A stretch of 59,747 nucleotides of DNA from Catenovulum sp. 2E275 (GCF_025515275.1 NZ_JAOPFU010000022.1:1-59747); one strand, 5' to 3'. Shown: positions 8,321 to 18,575, counted from the first letter of the stretch. The notes: generated by a model from the letters alone, not told the origin. Translations and numbers: made by a program.

Positions 8321-10142
8321 GTTGTGCTCCTTTAGTTGTCATTGGATTTAAACGATAAAACCACTGCGACAATTGTGCGGAAACCACAACACCACAAAAC
8401 ATGCTGGTGATAATGCCCAGCGCTAAGGTTATAGCAAAACCTTTAATTGGCCCGTAGCCTATCGACATTAAAACAACAGCTGTGATCATAGTGGTTAAGT
8501 TCGCATCAATAATGCTGCTTTGCGCTTGTTTATAACCACGCGCAAGGGCAGATGTCATGCTACTGCCTTGTTTACGTTCCTCTTTAATTCGCTCAAAAAT
8601 AATTACATTGGTATCAACCGCCATGCCTATGGTCAAAACTAAACCTGCAATGCCAGGTAAAGTTAACACCACACCGGGTAATAGCGACATTAAACCAATT
8701 AAACAGATTAAATTGGCAAATAGGGCAATACAGGCGATGAGTCCGAGCTTTCTATACCAAAACAACATAAATGCTAAGGTTAACGACAGTCCCAAAGCTA
8801 AAGCTTGAAAGCCACTGCTAATGTTTTGTTCACCCAAGCTGGGTCCTATGGTGCGCTCGGTCACTATGGTTAACGGCGCATCTAACGAACCGGCTCGCAA
8901 CAACAAAGCTAAATCTTGCGCTTTTTGCCAGGAGTCTAAGTTAGTAATACTGAATTTTTGCCCTAGCACTTGTTGTATGGTTGCTACTGAAATTACCTTG
9001 CTGCTTTGCTGAATTTCGTCGTTACTGTCAGCAATATACTCGCTGTATAAAGTTGCCATAGGTTTACCGACATTGTCGCGACTAAAATGCAGCATTTTAT
9101 TGCCGCCTTGTGGGGATAAACTCAGCTGTACCAGAGGTTTGCCGTATTCATCGCGACCCGCTTGTGCACTATCAATATCCGCGCCGCTAAAGATTGCTAA
9201 AGGGTTTAAATTAACTGTGCCGTATTCTGCCTTAACTTGTTTGCCACCTTGGTCTTGCAGTGCATGAAACGACAATTGTGCAGTTGCGCCAATAATGCGT
9301 TTTGCCGCAGCAGGGTCTTGCACGCCGGGTAATTCAATACGGATATAATTTGCGCCTTGGCGTTGGGTTACCGCCTCGGTTATGCCCAATTCTTCAATGC
9401 GCGAGCGTAGCGTGGTTAACGCTTGTAGCATGGTTTGTTTGTCAAATTCAGCTTGGCCTGCTTCGGTATAACTTAAGGTCGCCCGGGTTAAGTTGCCTTG
9501 CTGCTGAGTTTGCACATCCAAATGTGGATACTGTTTTAACAGTTTGTTTTGCAATTGCTCTAAGCCAGCTTGCCCTTGTGGCGTAGCAACTAATTGCAAT
9601 CCTTGGGTTGTATTTTGTTCAATACGTACGCCGTGCAGTTGCTCTTTCACGCGAATTGCTTGTGCTTCTAAAGCAATATTTTCCATGCGTTTTTCAAGTG
9701 CTTTGTTGGTGTCAACTTTCAGTACAAACAATACGCCGCCATTTAAATCTAAGCCGAGTTTTATCGGTGATAAACCAAGTTTTTGTAGCCAGAGTGGCGC
9801 GGTAGCTTGTTCTATTACTTTAACGGATGCGCGCTCGTTAAATGTTTCTGCGAGCAGTTGCTGCGCTGATGCCGAGTCAGTTTGTCGGCTGAGTTCAACC
9901 AAAGTTGTGTCGTTTGAGTTGATTTGTGCAACTGTATATTGGTGTTGTTCCAGTACTTGTTTAACTAAGTCATTGCTAGGCAAAGCCTGCTCGTTAGTTA
10001 CCGGACTGATACTTAATAAGGTTTTGTTTTGGTAAAAATTGGGCATGGCGCATAGTGCCAGCATTAGGATGATGGCGACAACGCAGATACGCTTGAGCCG
10101 CACTTGCCAAAAAGAACGTGTAGAGGGTGTTTTTGTAAACAT
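8313..10142 (-). CDS. secD: Protein translocase subunit SecD (second copy)
   Basis: 609 residues. An N-terminal membrane helix (ICVVAIILMLALCAMPNFY) is followed by the periplasmic P1 domain with KLGLDLNGGVLFVLKVD. A P1-like repeat with TLRSRIEELGITEAVTQRQG and the middle IRIELPGVQDPAAAKRIIG come next. The C-terminal export domain has GLVLTIGMAVDTNVIIFERI and the final helices. All diagnostic SecD blocks are present and the length is normal. It is the first gene of a two-gene operon with secF. In this neighbourhood it may support a heavy load of secreted enzymes, but that is inference. Confidence 0.93.
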   Translation of the reverse strand: MFTKTPSTRSFWQVRLKRICVVAIILMLALCAMPNFYQNKTLLSISPVTNEQALPSNDLVKQVLEQHQYTVAQINSNDTTLVELSRQTDSASAQQLLAETFNERASVKVIEQATAPLWLQKLGLSPIKLGLDLNGGVLFVLKVDTNKALEKRMENIALEAQAIRVKEQLHGVRIEQNTTQGLQLVATPQGQAGLEQLQNKLLKQYPHLDVQTQQQGNLTRATLSYTEAGQAEFDKQTMLQALTTLRSRIEELGITEAVTQRQGANYIRIELPGVQDPAAAKRIIGATAQLSFHALQDQGGKQVKAEYGTVNLNPLAIFSGADIDSAQAGRDEYGKPLVQLSLSPQGGNKMLHFSRDNVGKPMATLYSEYIADSNDEIQQSSKVISVATIQQVLGQKFSITNLDSWQKAQDLALLLRAGSLDAPLTIVTERTIGPSLGEQNISSGFQALALGLSLTLAFMLFWYRKLGLIACIALFANLICLIGLMSLLPGVVLTLPGIAGLVLTIGMAVDTNVIIFERIKEERKQGSSMTSALARGYKQAQSSIIDANLTTMITAVVLMSIGYGPIKGFAITLALGIITSMFCGVVVSAQLSQWFYRLNPMTTKGAQHG

Positions 10143-10282
10143 GATAATTAACTCACTTAGCTGGTGAGTAACACATAAGGTTATTCACAATCAGCTTTAA
10201 ACTAATAAAAATTTTAATGCCCAAAGCACTACTCAAACGCTTACTTGAGTAATGAACTTAGGGCGCTGTTTAAAAATAAATA

Positions 10283-10753
10283 TCAGCTGATGTGAGCGAA
10301 GGTGAGTTGCGCTCGATAGGTTAAATTTGCCGGTTGGCAATTATCAATAGCGCCGGTGCGTGGCCTAGAAGTAGATTGATACCAAGGCTGTGTGACAGGT
10401 TTTATCAGCCGATACAAGAGAATTCGTGGAATGTCAGGGTCGGCTAAAGCATAAATAAGTTGGTAGTCGGGTTGCTGCTCTGTGTCGAGAAAATAACTCG
10501 GGTGGGTTACTCGGCTGCGTTGCGGCAACTCTGCAGGATTTGGTGCTGGTAACTTATGCTTCAACCCAGTTTGTTTAAGATTAAAGTCATCAATTACTGT
10601 ATGAGCGTCAACAGAAATGGTCGTGCTTGTTGTTTGTGTTGGCAAATTTTTGCCAATAGCTGTCTGACTACCCATATTCAGTAGCATCAGCATACAAAAC
10701 AACACAACAGACAAAAATGATTTAACCACTTTTGTATATGCTTCTAATCTCAT
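10283..10753 (-). CDS. Small exported protein, function unknown
   Basis: 156 residues. The N-terminal hydrophobic segment (SFLSVVLFCMLMLLNMGS) looks like a signal peptide or single anchor. The rest is a polar, proline-rich chain including PAPNPAELPQRSRVTHPSYF and a lone Cys (NCQPANL). No domain recognised. It lies 140 bp upstream of the secD start in the same direction, so it could share its transcript or have its own promoter. Confidence 0.6.
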   Translation of the reverse strand: MRLEAYTKVVKSFLSVVLFCMLMLLNMGSQTAIGKNLPTQTTSTTISVDAHTVIDDFNLKQTGLKHKLPAPNPAELPQRSRVTHPSYFLDTEQQPDYQLIYALADPDIPRILLYRLIKPVTQPWYQSTSRPRTGAIDNCQPANLTYRAQLTFAHIS

Positions 10754-10866
10754 TTGGAGAAGATATGTTTAAATTAATCAAATTTCAAGTATCATATTTT
10801 ACTTATAAAATTGGGTTGGTAAGTATTATAAGGTTATTGAATCAAAAGTGTGTGGCTAAAGTAGTG

Positions 10867-10906
10867 TATGTAAGTTGAACTTAGATATTTAAATTCAACT
10901 TACATA
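10867..10906. repeat. 13-bp perfect inverted repeat at the end of a GH16 scar
   Basis: TATGTAAGTTGAA (10867-10879) faces TTCAACTTACATA (10894-10906) across a 14-base AT-rich loop. It overlaps the stop codon of the GH16 remnant. There is no long T run, so it is either a weak terminator or a remnant end. Confidence 0.7.
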
Positions 10907-11150
10907 ATTTCATCAAAAAAGTAGCGTAGGTGAGTTGGGGTAAACTCTAAACCATATACATGAACGTCGGTAAATACAGTGTCGTCGGTAAAACGAATTT
11001 GTTTAGTACCCACTTTATTTTGTGTACGACCAGGGTCTGCTGTTCCCGGCTCAGGTTTCCACTGATACGCATCAGTCTGGTAGTGCTGCGGGTCAATCGA
11101 GTCGTTTTCAAACGGTTCTAGTTCACCAGTGAAAATAATAGTGCTATACC
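10900..11150 (-). pseudogene. GH16 glycoside hydrolase, C-terminal fragment
   Basis: The minus strand reads GELEPFENDSIDPQHYQTDA, then WKPEPGTADPGRTQNKVGTK and DVHVYGLEFTPTHLRYFFDE, and stops at 10900-10902. The stretch HVYGLEFTPTHLRYFFD is the late beta-strand region of GH16 agarases and porphyranases (usual form FHVYGLEWTPxxLxFYFDG). The catalytic ExDxxE region and everything before it is absent, and the sequence upstream of about 11150 is unrelated. It lies just downstream of the FG-GAP lipoprotein gene, as an intact GH16 does in the other FG-GAP cluster. Confidence 0.65.
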
Positions 11151-11396
11151 AAAATCAAAAAAACTCACGCATCCTTCCTATTTTTAATTGCTAATATAAC
11201 AAATGCACTTTAATTTTATGTTAATTAAAACTTTTAGTAAAAGTTTGCTGGCTTTAGTGGGTACCGTCGGTTACGATTAATTGTCTAGGGCACTAATGCA
11301 TAAGCTTTTGGCTGTAGTAGCTGAAGGTTAGGTGCCTTCAGCTAAACAACTTTTTGCATCCTTGTGTATAAACATTTCTCAACACAAATCAATATA

Positions 11397-14030
11397 TCAT
11401 TCCACCAACTCTAAAGGATAAATTACTTCGTCGAGCATATCGCCGTTGCTTGAGGTAAATGACACTCTAAATTGATAGAAATGTTGCTCGGATAATTCTG
11501 TAGTTGGTATTAAATCAGCAAGTTCAAAGGTCATTTTTGAGGTGCCAGATTCACGGCCAATCACAGCAGTATCAACCAAGACTACATCTTTTACCGGTAT
11601 CCATTTAGATTTAAAATGTCGCAGCCAAAAACGTATGCCACCTTGGTCTGACTTAATAACTCGGTTGCCCGTTCCTGCATGATATTCCACTTGTAACGTT
11701 ACTTTATCACCTATTTTAAGTGGCTTATTTTCAAACTCACTGCGGTTTAATATTTTGATATACGGCGCGATGTAATCTGAACTATGTTCAACTTGGCTAT
11801 TCTGTTTGTGTGCGGCTGTTAAAGTGATGCCAGCATCAATGATTTGATTAGCAGAAACCTTGTCAAAGCTCGCGGTTTCACCGTTGCGCCATTTAACTGT
11901 TATTTGCTCAATGCTTTTATGTTCTGCTAAGCCAAAATGGACAATATTGAGTAAACTTTGTGAGAATACTGAACCAGCAGAGCCAACCTTTTGTCGGTAA
12001 GTTTTATCACCTACTTTAGCTGTAACCACTGCGGATATAGCGTCAATCTTAGCTTTGGGTGAATAGCCTACTCGAACTAATGCATAGTTTGCTTGTGCCT
12101 GTTTAACTTGATTGGAAGTTTGGTTTTGATATAAATACCATTCGCCACCTTCGCTACCACTGAGTAAATCAAGATCACCATCTAAGTCAAAGTCAAACGC
12201 TTGACCCATGTCACCGTTTCCTGGGCCAAGCGGATCGCTGGCACCGTGCGAAGTGGTGGCAATAAACTGCTGCTTACCATTGTTTAATAACATTAAATCT
12301 GAGCCTCGGGCATGAATTAAGCCCCAACGGTACACCAATATGTCTTGGAAAGTGTCGTTGTTGAAATCACCGACAGTAACACCTAGTGAATTACCACCTT
12401 TAGGGATATTCCATTGGCCGGAAACGTCGACAAATTTGCCATTGTCATTGCGCAGTAATACATCTGTCATATTGCGATTTTCCGGTTGAAAATCAATAGC
12501 TGCTGAATCTACCCCAGCTAAACTGAATTTATAGTTCCAAAATATATTCCCATTGCGCACTAAAGCCGCTCGCCATTTGTTATCACCAACATAGCCAAAA
12601 TATGCACCATTTTCGCTTATATCTTGTGGCCAGCCTAATGCAGCTTGTTGATGTAACGTGAATTCATCACCAGACTTTACCACATGAGGTTGTTTATTTT
12701 TGCCTAAAAATATTGGGTAATCTTGGCCACGAAATTCGCCTTGAGTGAGATAATAATGGTTGAATAAAGTGACCTCGGCTGGTGCGGTAAAGCTGAAATT
12801 GTCCGTACCCTTAAATCCACGTGATTTAATCGAAAATATTTGTTTTTCAGGTTCAAAATCAACACTTGGTGCTTCGCCAAAACCGTTTTCAAACTCTTTA
12901 CCACGTGCTAGGTATAAGTCTAAATCACCATCGTTATCTATATCTAAATCGGCTACTGCCATTATGCCTTTTAGCTCACGGATTTTTTCAGGAAATTGTT
13001 TGGTGATGTTAGTGAATGTAAAGTCTCCGTTGCCTTGCCAAACGGACAGAGGGCTGAACAAAATGATATCGTCAATTTGATCCTGGTTTAGGTCTGTGAC
13101 AAGTGTTCTGGAAGGGTGTTGATCGAGTAATCCTTCAATATGACGCAACTCAAAAGTACTATTACCTAAATTTTCATAAGCAAAATGTTGTGGTTTATCA
13201 CCATGTAAACTCGTTTCGTTGACTAGGAGTAAATCTAAATCGCCATCCACATCCATATCAATCCAAAAGCCACCACGACCACGGCCGCCTTTGTAGATGT
13301 TGACGTCACCTGTCATTAACACTAACTTGCCATTATTATTCTGGTAAAAATTTGCAGTTGACGGATTTTTACCATTGCCGCCACCTTGAGTTACGATTAA
13401 ATCAAGATCACCATCTTGGTCGTAATCACCGGCCGATATACCATGAAGGTCGTGCATAAACCAGCGTGCTAAGTCTTTGTTATGTTTGCTAACTGTGCCG
13501 TCGCCATTGTTCCAATATAGTTTGCTGCTTTCGGCATTGTGATTATTAACAATAAAATCATAGTCGCCGTCATTATCAATATCGGCAATTGTTGGGCCGC
13601 CGTATTTTATTGAACTAACTTTATCTAAACCGGCTTGCTCGGAAATATCTTTGTATTGTGGAATATTAAGCTCTGCGATATCAGTTATTTTGAGCGAAAC
13701 TATATTCAAGGTTGCATTCAAGCTAGATATTGTCAGTGGGGCATCACCGGTTTGGTTAAATTTTACTAAAGCGCTTAATTTGTGTTTGCCACTAGATTGA
13801 ATCGACAAATTGTCAATAAGCGTTTGCTGACCACTTAATATACTGATGCTGGCGTATTCACTTGGATTGTGTAGTTCTATATCCACTTGTTTAGTCAGTG
13901 AGCCTGTCACCTGATAGCGAATTTCGATACTTTGTTCTGGTGATACTTTAAGGTTATTTACGATTTCTAGCTGCTGTTTTGTACAGGCTGACAAAAACAG
14001 CAGTGCAAAGTAATAGAGAATATTTTTCAT
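11397..14030 (-). CDS. FG-GAP/VCBS-repeat lipoprotein with ASPIC/UnbV domain
   Basis: 877 residues from ATG 14030 (MKNILYYFALLFLSAC), which gives a lipobox LSAC; the upstream ATG at 14069 would hide the signal peptide. After a beta-rich N-terminal region come about seven FG-GAP/VCBS calcium-binding repeats, for example DIDNDGDYDFIV, DYDQDGDLDLIV, DMDVDGDLDLLL and DFDLDGDLDLLSG, probably folding as a beta-propeller. Then the ASPIC/UnbV block (HFGLAEHKSIEQITVKWRNG) and an extra C-terminal beta domain of about 120 residues. It follows the sulfatase in an operon. A surface carbohydrate-binding or assembly role is inferred. A shorter paralogue lies at 22145-24403. Confidence 0.85.
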   Translation of the reverse strand: MKNILYYFALLFLSACTKQQLEIVNNLKVSPEQSIEIRYQVTGSLTKQVDIELHNPSEYASISILSGQQTLIDNLSIQSSGKHKLSALVKFNQTGDAPLTISSLNATLNIVSLKITDIAELNIPQYKDISEQAGLDKVSSIKYGGPTIADIDNDGDYDFIVNNHNAESSKLYWNNGDGTVSKHNKDLARWFMHDLHGISAGDYDQDGDLDLIVTQGGGNGKNPSTANFYQNNNGKLVLMTGDVNIYKGGRGRGGFWIDMDVDGDLDLLLVNETSLHGDKPQHFAYENLGNSTFELRHIEGLLDQHPSRTLVTDLNQDQIDDIILFSPLSVWQGNGDFTFTNITKQFPEKIRELKGIMAVADLDIDNDGDLDLYLARGKEFENGFGEAPSVDFEPEKQIFSIKSRGFKGTDNFSFTAPAEVTLFNHYYLTQGEFRGQDYPIFLGKNKQPHVVKSGDEFTLHQQAALGWPQDISENGAYFGYVGDNKWRAALVRNGNIFWNYKFSLAGVDSAAIDFQPENRNMTDVLLRNDNGKFVDVSGQWNIPKGGNSLGVTVGDFNNDTFQDILVYRWGLIHARGSDLMLLNNGKQQFIATTSHGASDPLGPGNGDMGQAFDFDLDGDLDLLSGSEGGEWYLYQNQTSNQVKQAQANYALVRVGYSPKAKIDAISAVVTAKVGDKTYRQKVGSAGSVFSQSLLNIVHFGLAEHKSIEQITVKWRNGETASFDKVSANQIIDAGITLTAAHKQNSQVEHSSDYIAPYIKILNRSEFENKPLKIGDKVTLQVEYHAGTGNRVIKSDQGGIRFWLRHFKSKWIPVKDVVLVDTAVIGRESGTSKMTFELADLIPTTELSEQHFYQFRVSFTSSNGDMLDEVIYPLELVE

Positions 14031-14057
14031 TGGATAACTAATTTTATCTAGAGATTG

Positions 14058-14083
14058 AACGATCCGCATTAATACGGATCGTT
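14058..14083. repeat. Hairpin between sulfatase and FG-GAP genes
   Basis: AACGATCCG / CGGATCGTT, a 9-bp perfect stem with an 8-base loop, spans the sulfatase stop codon and lies just before the FG-GAP start. Without a T run it could act as a processing or attenuation hairpin that sets the ratio of the two proteins. Confidence 0.55.
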
Positions 14084-15769
14084 AGGCTTGAGTTTAATGA
14101 TTTCGGCGTAATCAGTAATTTTGTTGGCAACTTTCCACTGTTCACACATTTTTACTAGTTTGGTGACCAGCTCAGGGTATTGTTTAACTAGGTTTTTGGT
14201 TTCGCCTGGGTCTTTGGCTAAATCGTAAAGTTCAATACTCACACCGGGTTTCGCCAAAGTTTGTAGATACCAGCCTGGTTCAATTAACAGCTTCCAACGA
14301 CCTTGGTAAATAACACTTTGCTGGCCTTTATCATTGTTGAATATGGTTTCCGGTGGGGCGATTTTTTCCCCTTTGAGTGAGGCTAATACACTGCGGCCAT
14401 CTAACGGGTGAATTTTTTTACCTCGGTAGCTGGTTGGGAATTGAGTATTCGCCATTTCTAAAAAGGTTGGCATAAAGTCGCCGACCCAAATTACATCGTC
14501 GTTAATTGTATTGGGTTTAATAACATTTGGCCAAGTGGCTATGGCATGCGCTCTGGCACCACCTTCCCATAATAGTGCTTTTACACCATTGTAAGGTGCA
14601 TTCATTAAATCACCTATATGTGAGGCTGAGCCGTTGTCAGACATATAAACAATTAAAGTATTGTCGTACTCACCACTGTCTTTTAAAGCTTGAACAAGTT
14701 TGCCAATATTTTCGTCTAATTTTTCCATCATAGCTGCGTGAACTGCCGACATCAGTCTAAATTCTTCAATTTTGGCTTTGTCTTGTTTAGTCCACATGTA
14801 GTTGTTGTTACGCACCTCTGCATCTTTTGGATACAGACCTTGTTTAACTAAACCTGCATGTCTGTCATCGGCAATTTTTTGTAAATTGCTGTAGCGAGCT
14901 AAGTATTTTTGCACTAATTCTTCAGGCGCTTGCAAGGGTTTGTGTGGTGCACGGTAAGCCACATACATAAAAAATGGATCATCTTTTTTTGACGCATCTT
15001 TAATCATGTCGACAGCTCTGTCTGTCATACCGTCGGTTGCATAAAATGCTTGGCCTTTTTTGCCGTGGCAGTCGCTATACATTTTTTTTGCAAAGGGTGT
15101 TTTCGCATAACAATGCATTGTGTAGTGGTAATCGTACTTTAATTTGGCCGGTTTATTACTCTCGTAATATTCATGTGGTTTGTTTGGTAAATAGAACAAA
15201 TTTCCTTGGGCGCCATGAAAAACAAAACTTTGTTGAAAACCACGTTGTGGTGGTAGTGCTAGATAATCAAGTTCGATTTCTTCTTGTGTCAATTGCATTT
15301 GTGGTGGGTGAGTGCGCTTCCAGCCCTCTGCCATTTGGGGGTTATCTTTAATATAACTACCACCTAAATGCCATTTACCCACCATAAGCGTTTGGTAACC
15401 ATTGTCACCGAGTAATTCTGATATAAGCGGTTGGTCGTAAGAAAGGCGACCGCGGTGTGCTTCAAAAGGCAATTCGCGTACCCAGTCACCAACAACACCA
15501 CCACCAAATCCAACTTTTGCCGAATCCACACCTGTAAGTAACGAGGCGCGAGTTGGGCTACAGCGCGCATTGCTATAAAAAGCGCTAAATCGCATACCTT
15601 GTTGTGCCAGTGAGTCTAAATTAGGCGTGTCAATTTCACCGCCGAAGCTGCCTAGGTCGGTATAACCCGCATCGTCCGACAATATCACGACTATGTTTGG
15701 TCTTTGTTGAGCATGTGCGCAAACCGAGAAGGATGCGACTAAAAAAAGAATGAGGGTTCTGATATTCAT
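14069..15769 (-). CDS. S1-family sulfatase, exported
   Basis: 566 residues from ATG 15769 (MNIRTLILFLVASFSVCAHA, a clear signal peptide); an upstream in-frame ATG at 15814 would add an unsuitable polar leader. The family N-terminus RPNIVVILSDDAGYTDLG carries the metal-binding Asp pair. The formylglycine site CSPTRASLLTG is at residue 70 (C-x-P-x-R), and GKWHLGG is the next conserved block. It removes sulfate esters from oligosaccharides after a formylglycine-generating enzyme (not in this window) matures it. First gene of an operon with the FG-GAP lipoprotein, with an exact palindromic operator candidate 15 bp upstream. Substrate, likely a sulfated galactan, is inferred from context. Confidence 0.93.
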   Translation of the reverse strand: MNIRTLILFLVASFSVCAHAQQRPNIVVILSDDAGYTDLGSFGGEIDTPNLDSLAQQGMRFSAFYSNARCSPTRASLLTGVDSAKVGFGGGVVGDWVRELPFEAHRGRLSYDQPLISELLGDNGYQTLMVGKWHLGGSYIKDNPQMAEGWKRTHPPQMQLTQEEIELDYLALPPQRGFQQSFVFHGAQGNLFYLPNKPHEYYESNKPAKLKYDYHYTMHCYAKTPFAKKMYSDCHGKKGQAFYATDGMTDRAVDMIKDASKKDDPFFMYVAYRAPHKPLQAPEELVQKYLARYSNLQKIADDRHAGLVKQGLYPKDAEVRNNNYMWTKQDKAKIEEFRLMSAVHAAMMEKLDENIGKLVQALKDSGEYDNTLIVYMSDNGSASHIGDLMNAPYNGVKALLWEGGARAHAIATWPNVIKPNTINDDVIWVGDFMPTFLEMANTQFPTSYRGKKIHPLDGRSVLASLKGEKIAPPETIFNNDKGQQSVIYQGRWKLLIEPGWYLQTLAKPGVSIELYDLAKDPGETKNLVKQYPELVTKLVKMCEQWKVANKITDYAEIIKLKPNDPY

Positions 15770-15783
15770 TATGTTGTTTGTAT

Positions 15784-15795
15784 ATTGTTGACAAT
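15784..15795. promoter_or_regulatory. Operator candidate ATTGTTGACAAT (sulfatase)
   Basis: Matches the palindromic pattern ATTGTNNACAAT exactly and lies 15 bp upstream of the sulfatase start, where a repressor would block initiation. The same pattern occurs at 26845, 29453 and 32111. Confidence 0.6.
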
Positions 15796-15982
15796 TATTA
15801 TTAATGTAGATCAAATAATCCTCTATGTCACTCCTTTATTAACCAAACAGTAACTTTTCCATACTCTGTATTATTGCAGTATTGCGCAAACTGGTATAAA
15901 TTCTTTGAATGTTGTTAATGGTAAATTGATGACAATTTTCTGGTTGGCAAGTGTGGTTAAATTTAAAGATGGTAGGTGTGAT

Positions 15983-18019
15983 ATGCGTATATTGAATAGA
16001 TTTAAAATCAAAACAAGAATGATAGCTTTATCGCTTGTGCCACTTATCGTTACCTTTATATTTGCCTCTGAACGACTCAATCAAGCGTTTTCGCAGCAAG
16101 ATAAAATTAAAGAGCTAGAAATAGTGCTAGAGTACGGTCATGTTACTTACCCGTATATTTCTGCACTATTAAACGAAGCTTATTATAGTCGTCAATATAT
16201 AGATAATACTGACAACCGGGTGCAAGATAGTTTGCGACAAATGCAAACCTATAATCAAAAAGCTGTTAAAGCACAAAAAGCTTATGTTGAATTTATTGAG
16301 TTAAATAGACAAAAGTTGCGTGAATTCGCAGTTTTGTCAGAGCAAATAAACCAAGTATCCGCTTTGATTGATTCTCTGGTTTATGTGCGCAAAGGCGCAG
16401 CGGCTAAAAGCCACACACATAAAGAAAGTGGTATAGAAACCCATGTGATGTGGCAATTTAATTTAACCGCCAGACAGCTGGTTTTAACTCTGAATGAAAT
16501 TGCCGTGATCTCTAGTCAAAACGAAGTTTTGAGTAGAATGTCGAATGCATATTTTAATTTGGTGTCTGCACTGGCAGAAACTTCTTTTCACAATGCTTAT
16601 GTATATACCTCGATTACTAAGCAGATAGATGCATATATATTTGGAGAAGTTTTCCGAGGTGCAACATCGGTTTCACGTTCAATTGAGTTGTTTAATAGTT
16701 TTGCTAGTGACGAAGCGAAAAGTGCATTTTTAAATATGGTGAACCACCCAGATTATAAAATGTGGGAAGAGGTTGCACTGCTGGTACGTTCCGACATTTA
16801 TCAAAACGTAAATAAAAAAGTACCTTTGAAACAAGAGGTTGATTGGAATAAAATTAATAACAGTGTAATTAATTTATACGATCAAACTATGGCAAAGGTG
16901 CTGGCACAAATTATCGATACAAAAGAACTGCTAGTTGCTGATGCGCAAAACAAAGTGGTGCAAACTATCGCTATGATGGCATTTTTATTGATATTAATTG
17001 GCATATTTTCATTTATCGTCACTAATAGTATCGTCAAGCCGTTAAAAAGTATGGTTAACACTTTTAGCCAACTGGCGAGCAAAAAAAATATGTCAACCAG
17101 ATTAGATCAAACTGGCCAAGATGAACTAGCAGAATTAAGTAAAGCTTTTAACGTGCTGATTGCGAGCTTTAATACTACTTTGTTAGGTGTGCAGGCAGAA
17201 TCTAATAACATTAGAAAAGCAACACAAGCAGTAAACAGTTCAATGGCTGATACCTCAGGTTTGTTGGGTAGCCAACAATCGTCCACTGATAGTATTTCTG
17301 TCGCAATTAATGAAATGACCACCACAATTGAAGAAGTTGCGAACATGGCAACTCTCACCTCAGACAGTGTACAAAAAACTTTCGAATTATCGGTTTCAAG
17401 TGCTGAAAGTGCTGAAAAAAGCAAAATTGTGATGGAAAATTTAACCCGAGAAGTCGGCAATACCTCGTTATTGATTGAAAGGTTAAATCAAGAAAGCGAT
17501 CAAATTGGTAGTGTATTAAACGTTATTCAGGGCATAGCAGAACAAACAAACTTATTAGCACTTAATGCTGCAATTGAAGCGGCTAGAGCTGGTGAGCAGG
17601 GGCGTGGTTTTGCAGTTGTAGCCGACGAAGTTAGAAATTTAGCGTCTAGAACACGAGAGTCAACCGAACAAATTCATCAGCAAATTGAAACCTTGCAAAA
17701 AGGCGCTATATCCGCCACCCAAAGCATGAACAACTTACAGCTTGAAGGCGAAAACGCAGTTAGGAGTGTAATTAAGAGTGTTGAAGCATTTGAAACTATT
17801 AAAACTGAACTGGATGCCGTTACTCAAATGGCCGTGCAAATAGCGACAGCAGCTGAAGAGCAAAGTAGTGTTTCTAGTGAAATTAATCAGCGCATTTTAA
17901 CCATAAAAGATGACAGTGATAAAATTACCTTACAAACCACTAATACGGTTGAAACAGCCCGTGACATTGATGACACGGGCAAGCGTTTAAATCAGCTGAT
18001 TCATGAATTTAAGCTTTGA
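15983..18019 (+). CDS. Methyl-accepting chemotaxis protein with NIT-like sensor
   Basis: 678 residues from ATG 15983 ([20 protein letters not shown]), preceded by GGTAGG; an earlier in-frame start at 15905 lacks a ribosome site. A membrane helix is followed by a helical periplasmic sensor of about 280 residues with the NIT-type start [18 protein letters not shown] and [12 protein letters not shown]. The second helix ([16 protein letters not shown]) leads to HAMP and the signalling domain with the conserved tip [40 protein letters not shown] domains can sense nitrate/nitrite, but the ligand here is unknown. It stands alone with a strong terminator. Confidence 0.93.
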   Translation: MRILNRFKIKTRMIALSLVPLIVTFIFASERLNQAFSQQDKIKELEIVLEYGHVTYPYISALLNEAYYSRQYIDNTDNRVQDSLRQMQTYNQKAVKAQKAYVEFIELNRQKLREFAVLSEQINQVSALIDSLVYVRKGAAAKSHTHKESGIETHVMWQFNLTARQLVLTLNEIAVISSQNEVLSRMSNAYFNLVSALAETSFHNAYVYTSITKQIDAYIFGEVFRGATSVSRSIELFNSFASDEAKSAFLNMVNHPDYKMWEEVALLVRSDIYQNVNKKVPLKQEVDWNKINNSVINLYDQTMAKVLAQIIDTKELLVADAQNKVVQTIAMMAFLLILIGIFSFIVTNSIVKPLKSMVNTFSQLASKKNMSTRLDQTGQDELAELSKAFNVLIASFNTTLLGVQAESNNIRKATQAVNSSMADTSGLLGSQQSSTDSISVAINEMTTTIEEVANMATLTSDSVQKTFELSVSSAESAEKSKIVMENLTREVGNTSLLIERLNQESDQIGSVLNVIQGIAEQTNLLALNAAIEAARAGEQGRGFAVVADEVRNLASRTRESTEQIHQQIETLQKGAISATQSMNNLQLEGENAVRSVIKSVEAFETIKTELDAVTQMAVQIATAAEEQSSVSSEINQRILTIKDDSDKITLQTTNTVETARDIDDTGKRLNQLIHEFKL

Positions 18020-18048
18020 TTTAATCGGGATTATTTAGCCTAGTGGTG

Positions 18049-18080
18049 ACGCAGATTTGGAGATTCAAATCTGCGTTTTT
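18049..18080 (+). terminator. Intrinsic terminator after the chemoreceptor
   Basis: ACGCAGATTTG / CAAATCTGCGT, an 11-bp stem with a 6-base loop, followed by TTTT, 30 bp after the stop codon. It separates the chemoreceptor from the retron island. Confidence 0.85.
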
Positions 18081-18121
18081 AGCATTTTAAACGGATTATT
18101 TGTAGTAGCTCATATCTGATC

Positions 18122-18400
18122 TTACAGTTTTGATCGATAAGTTTGGACTTCATCTGACAGGCAGTTATGAGCGAACAAGAGACGGACACCTTCATCTATT
18201 TCAATTGTCTCTATTCTGCAAAGCAGACTTTCCGCTAACGCATTTCTGCCCCAAAATAAATTAGAGAAATTTAACTCCGTAGTATTGATTAATAAATAAA
18301 CGTCCCCATAATATTCATACTTGGAAAACGGGAATAATCTCACACTATTGGGAAGCGTTAGTTTCCGTGGGGATAAAACCCTAACCCTTTGCGCGCTCAT
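18122..18400 (-). CDS. Possible small protein divergent from the retron, unknown
   Basis: 92 residues from ATG 18400 (a TTG at 18442 would extend it). The sequence, for example LFPFSKYEYYGDVYLLINTT and IETIEIDEGVRLLFAHNCLS, has the hydrophobic patterning of a folded small protein, but no family is recognised. It points away from the retron and sits between the chemoreceptor terminator and the candidate msr-msd RNA. It could be a retron-linked protein, an old gene fragment, or a chance frame. Confidence 0.35.
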   Translation of the reverse strand: MSAQRVRVLSPRKLTLPNSVRLFPFSKYEYYGDVYLLINTTELNFSNLFWGRNALAESLLCRIETIEIDEGVRLLFAHNCLSDEVQTYRSKL

Positions 18401-18570
18401 CCGTTCGTCGTGTCGTCGTATTACTCGTACGACATGTAACAATGAATGACGTGCAGGCCGTTCGGTGAGAAACGAACGGTCTTGGAATCTAGAGGATAAA
18501 AACTGTTCTTTTCTCCCGTCCTTAAGTTACGCGTGAGACGGTGGCAATCGCCCCGGTAACCATGAGGATA
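18395..18570 (+). ncRNA. Candidate retron msr-msd RNA
   Basis: Non-coding stretch just before the retron genes with stacked hairpins: GTCGTA/TACGAC (18415-18433); AGGCCGTTCG/CGAACGGTCT (18455-18482, 10 bp with one G-U, 8-base loop GTGAGAAA); CCGTC/GACGG (18516-18541); and GTTAC/GTAAC (18526-18560). The segment TTGGAATCTAGAGGATAAAA near 18483 recalls the TTGAATCTGAG at the msr-msd border of retron Ec86. Retron reverse transcriptases are encoded beside such an RNA, which is both primer and template of the msDNA. I could not find a convincing a1/a2 end pair or fix the branching G, so the ends are approximate. Confidence 0.45.
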
Positions 18571-18575
18571 ACGTT

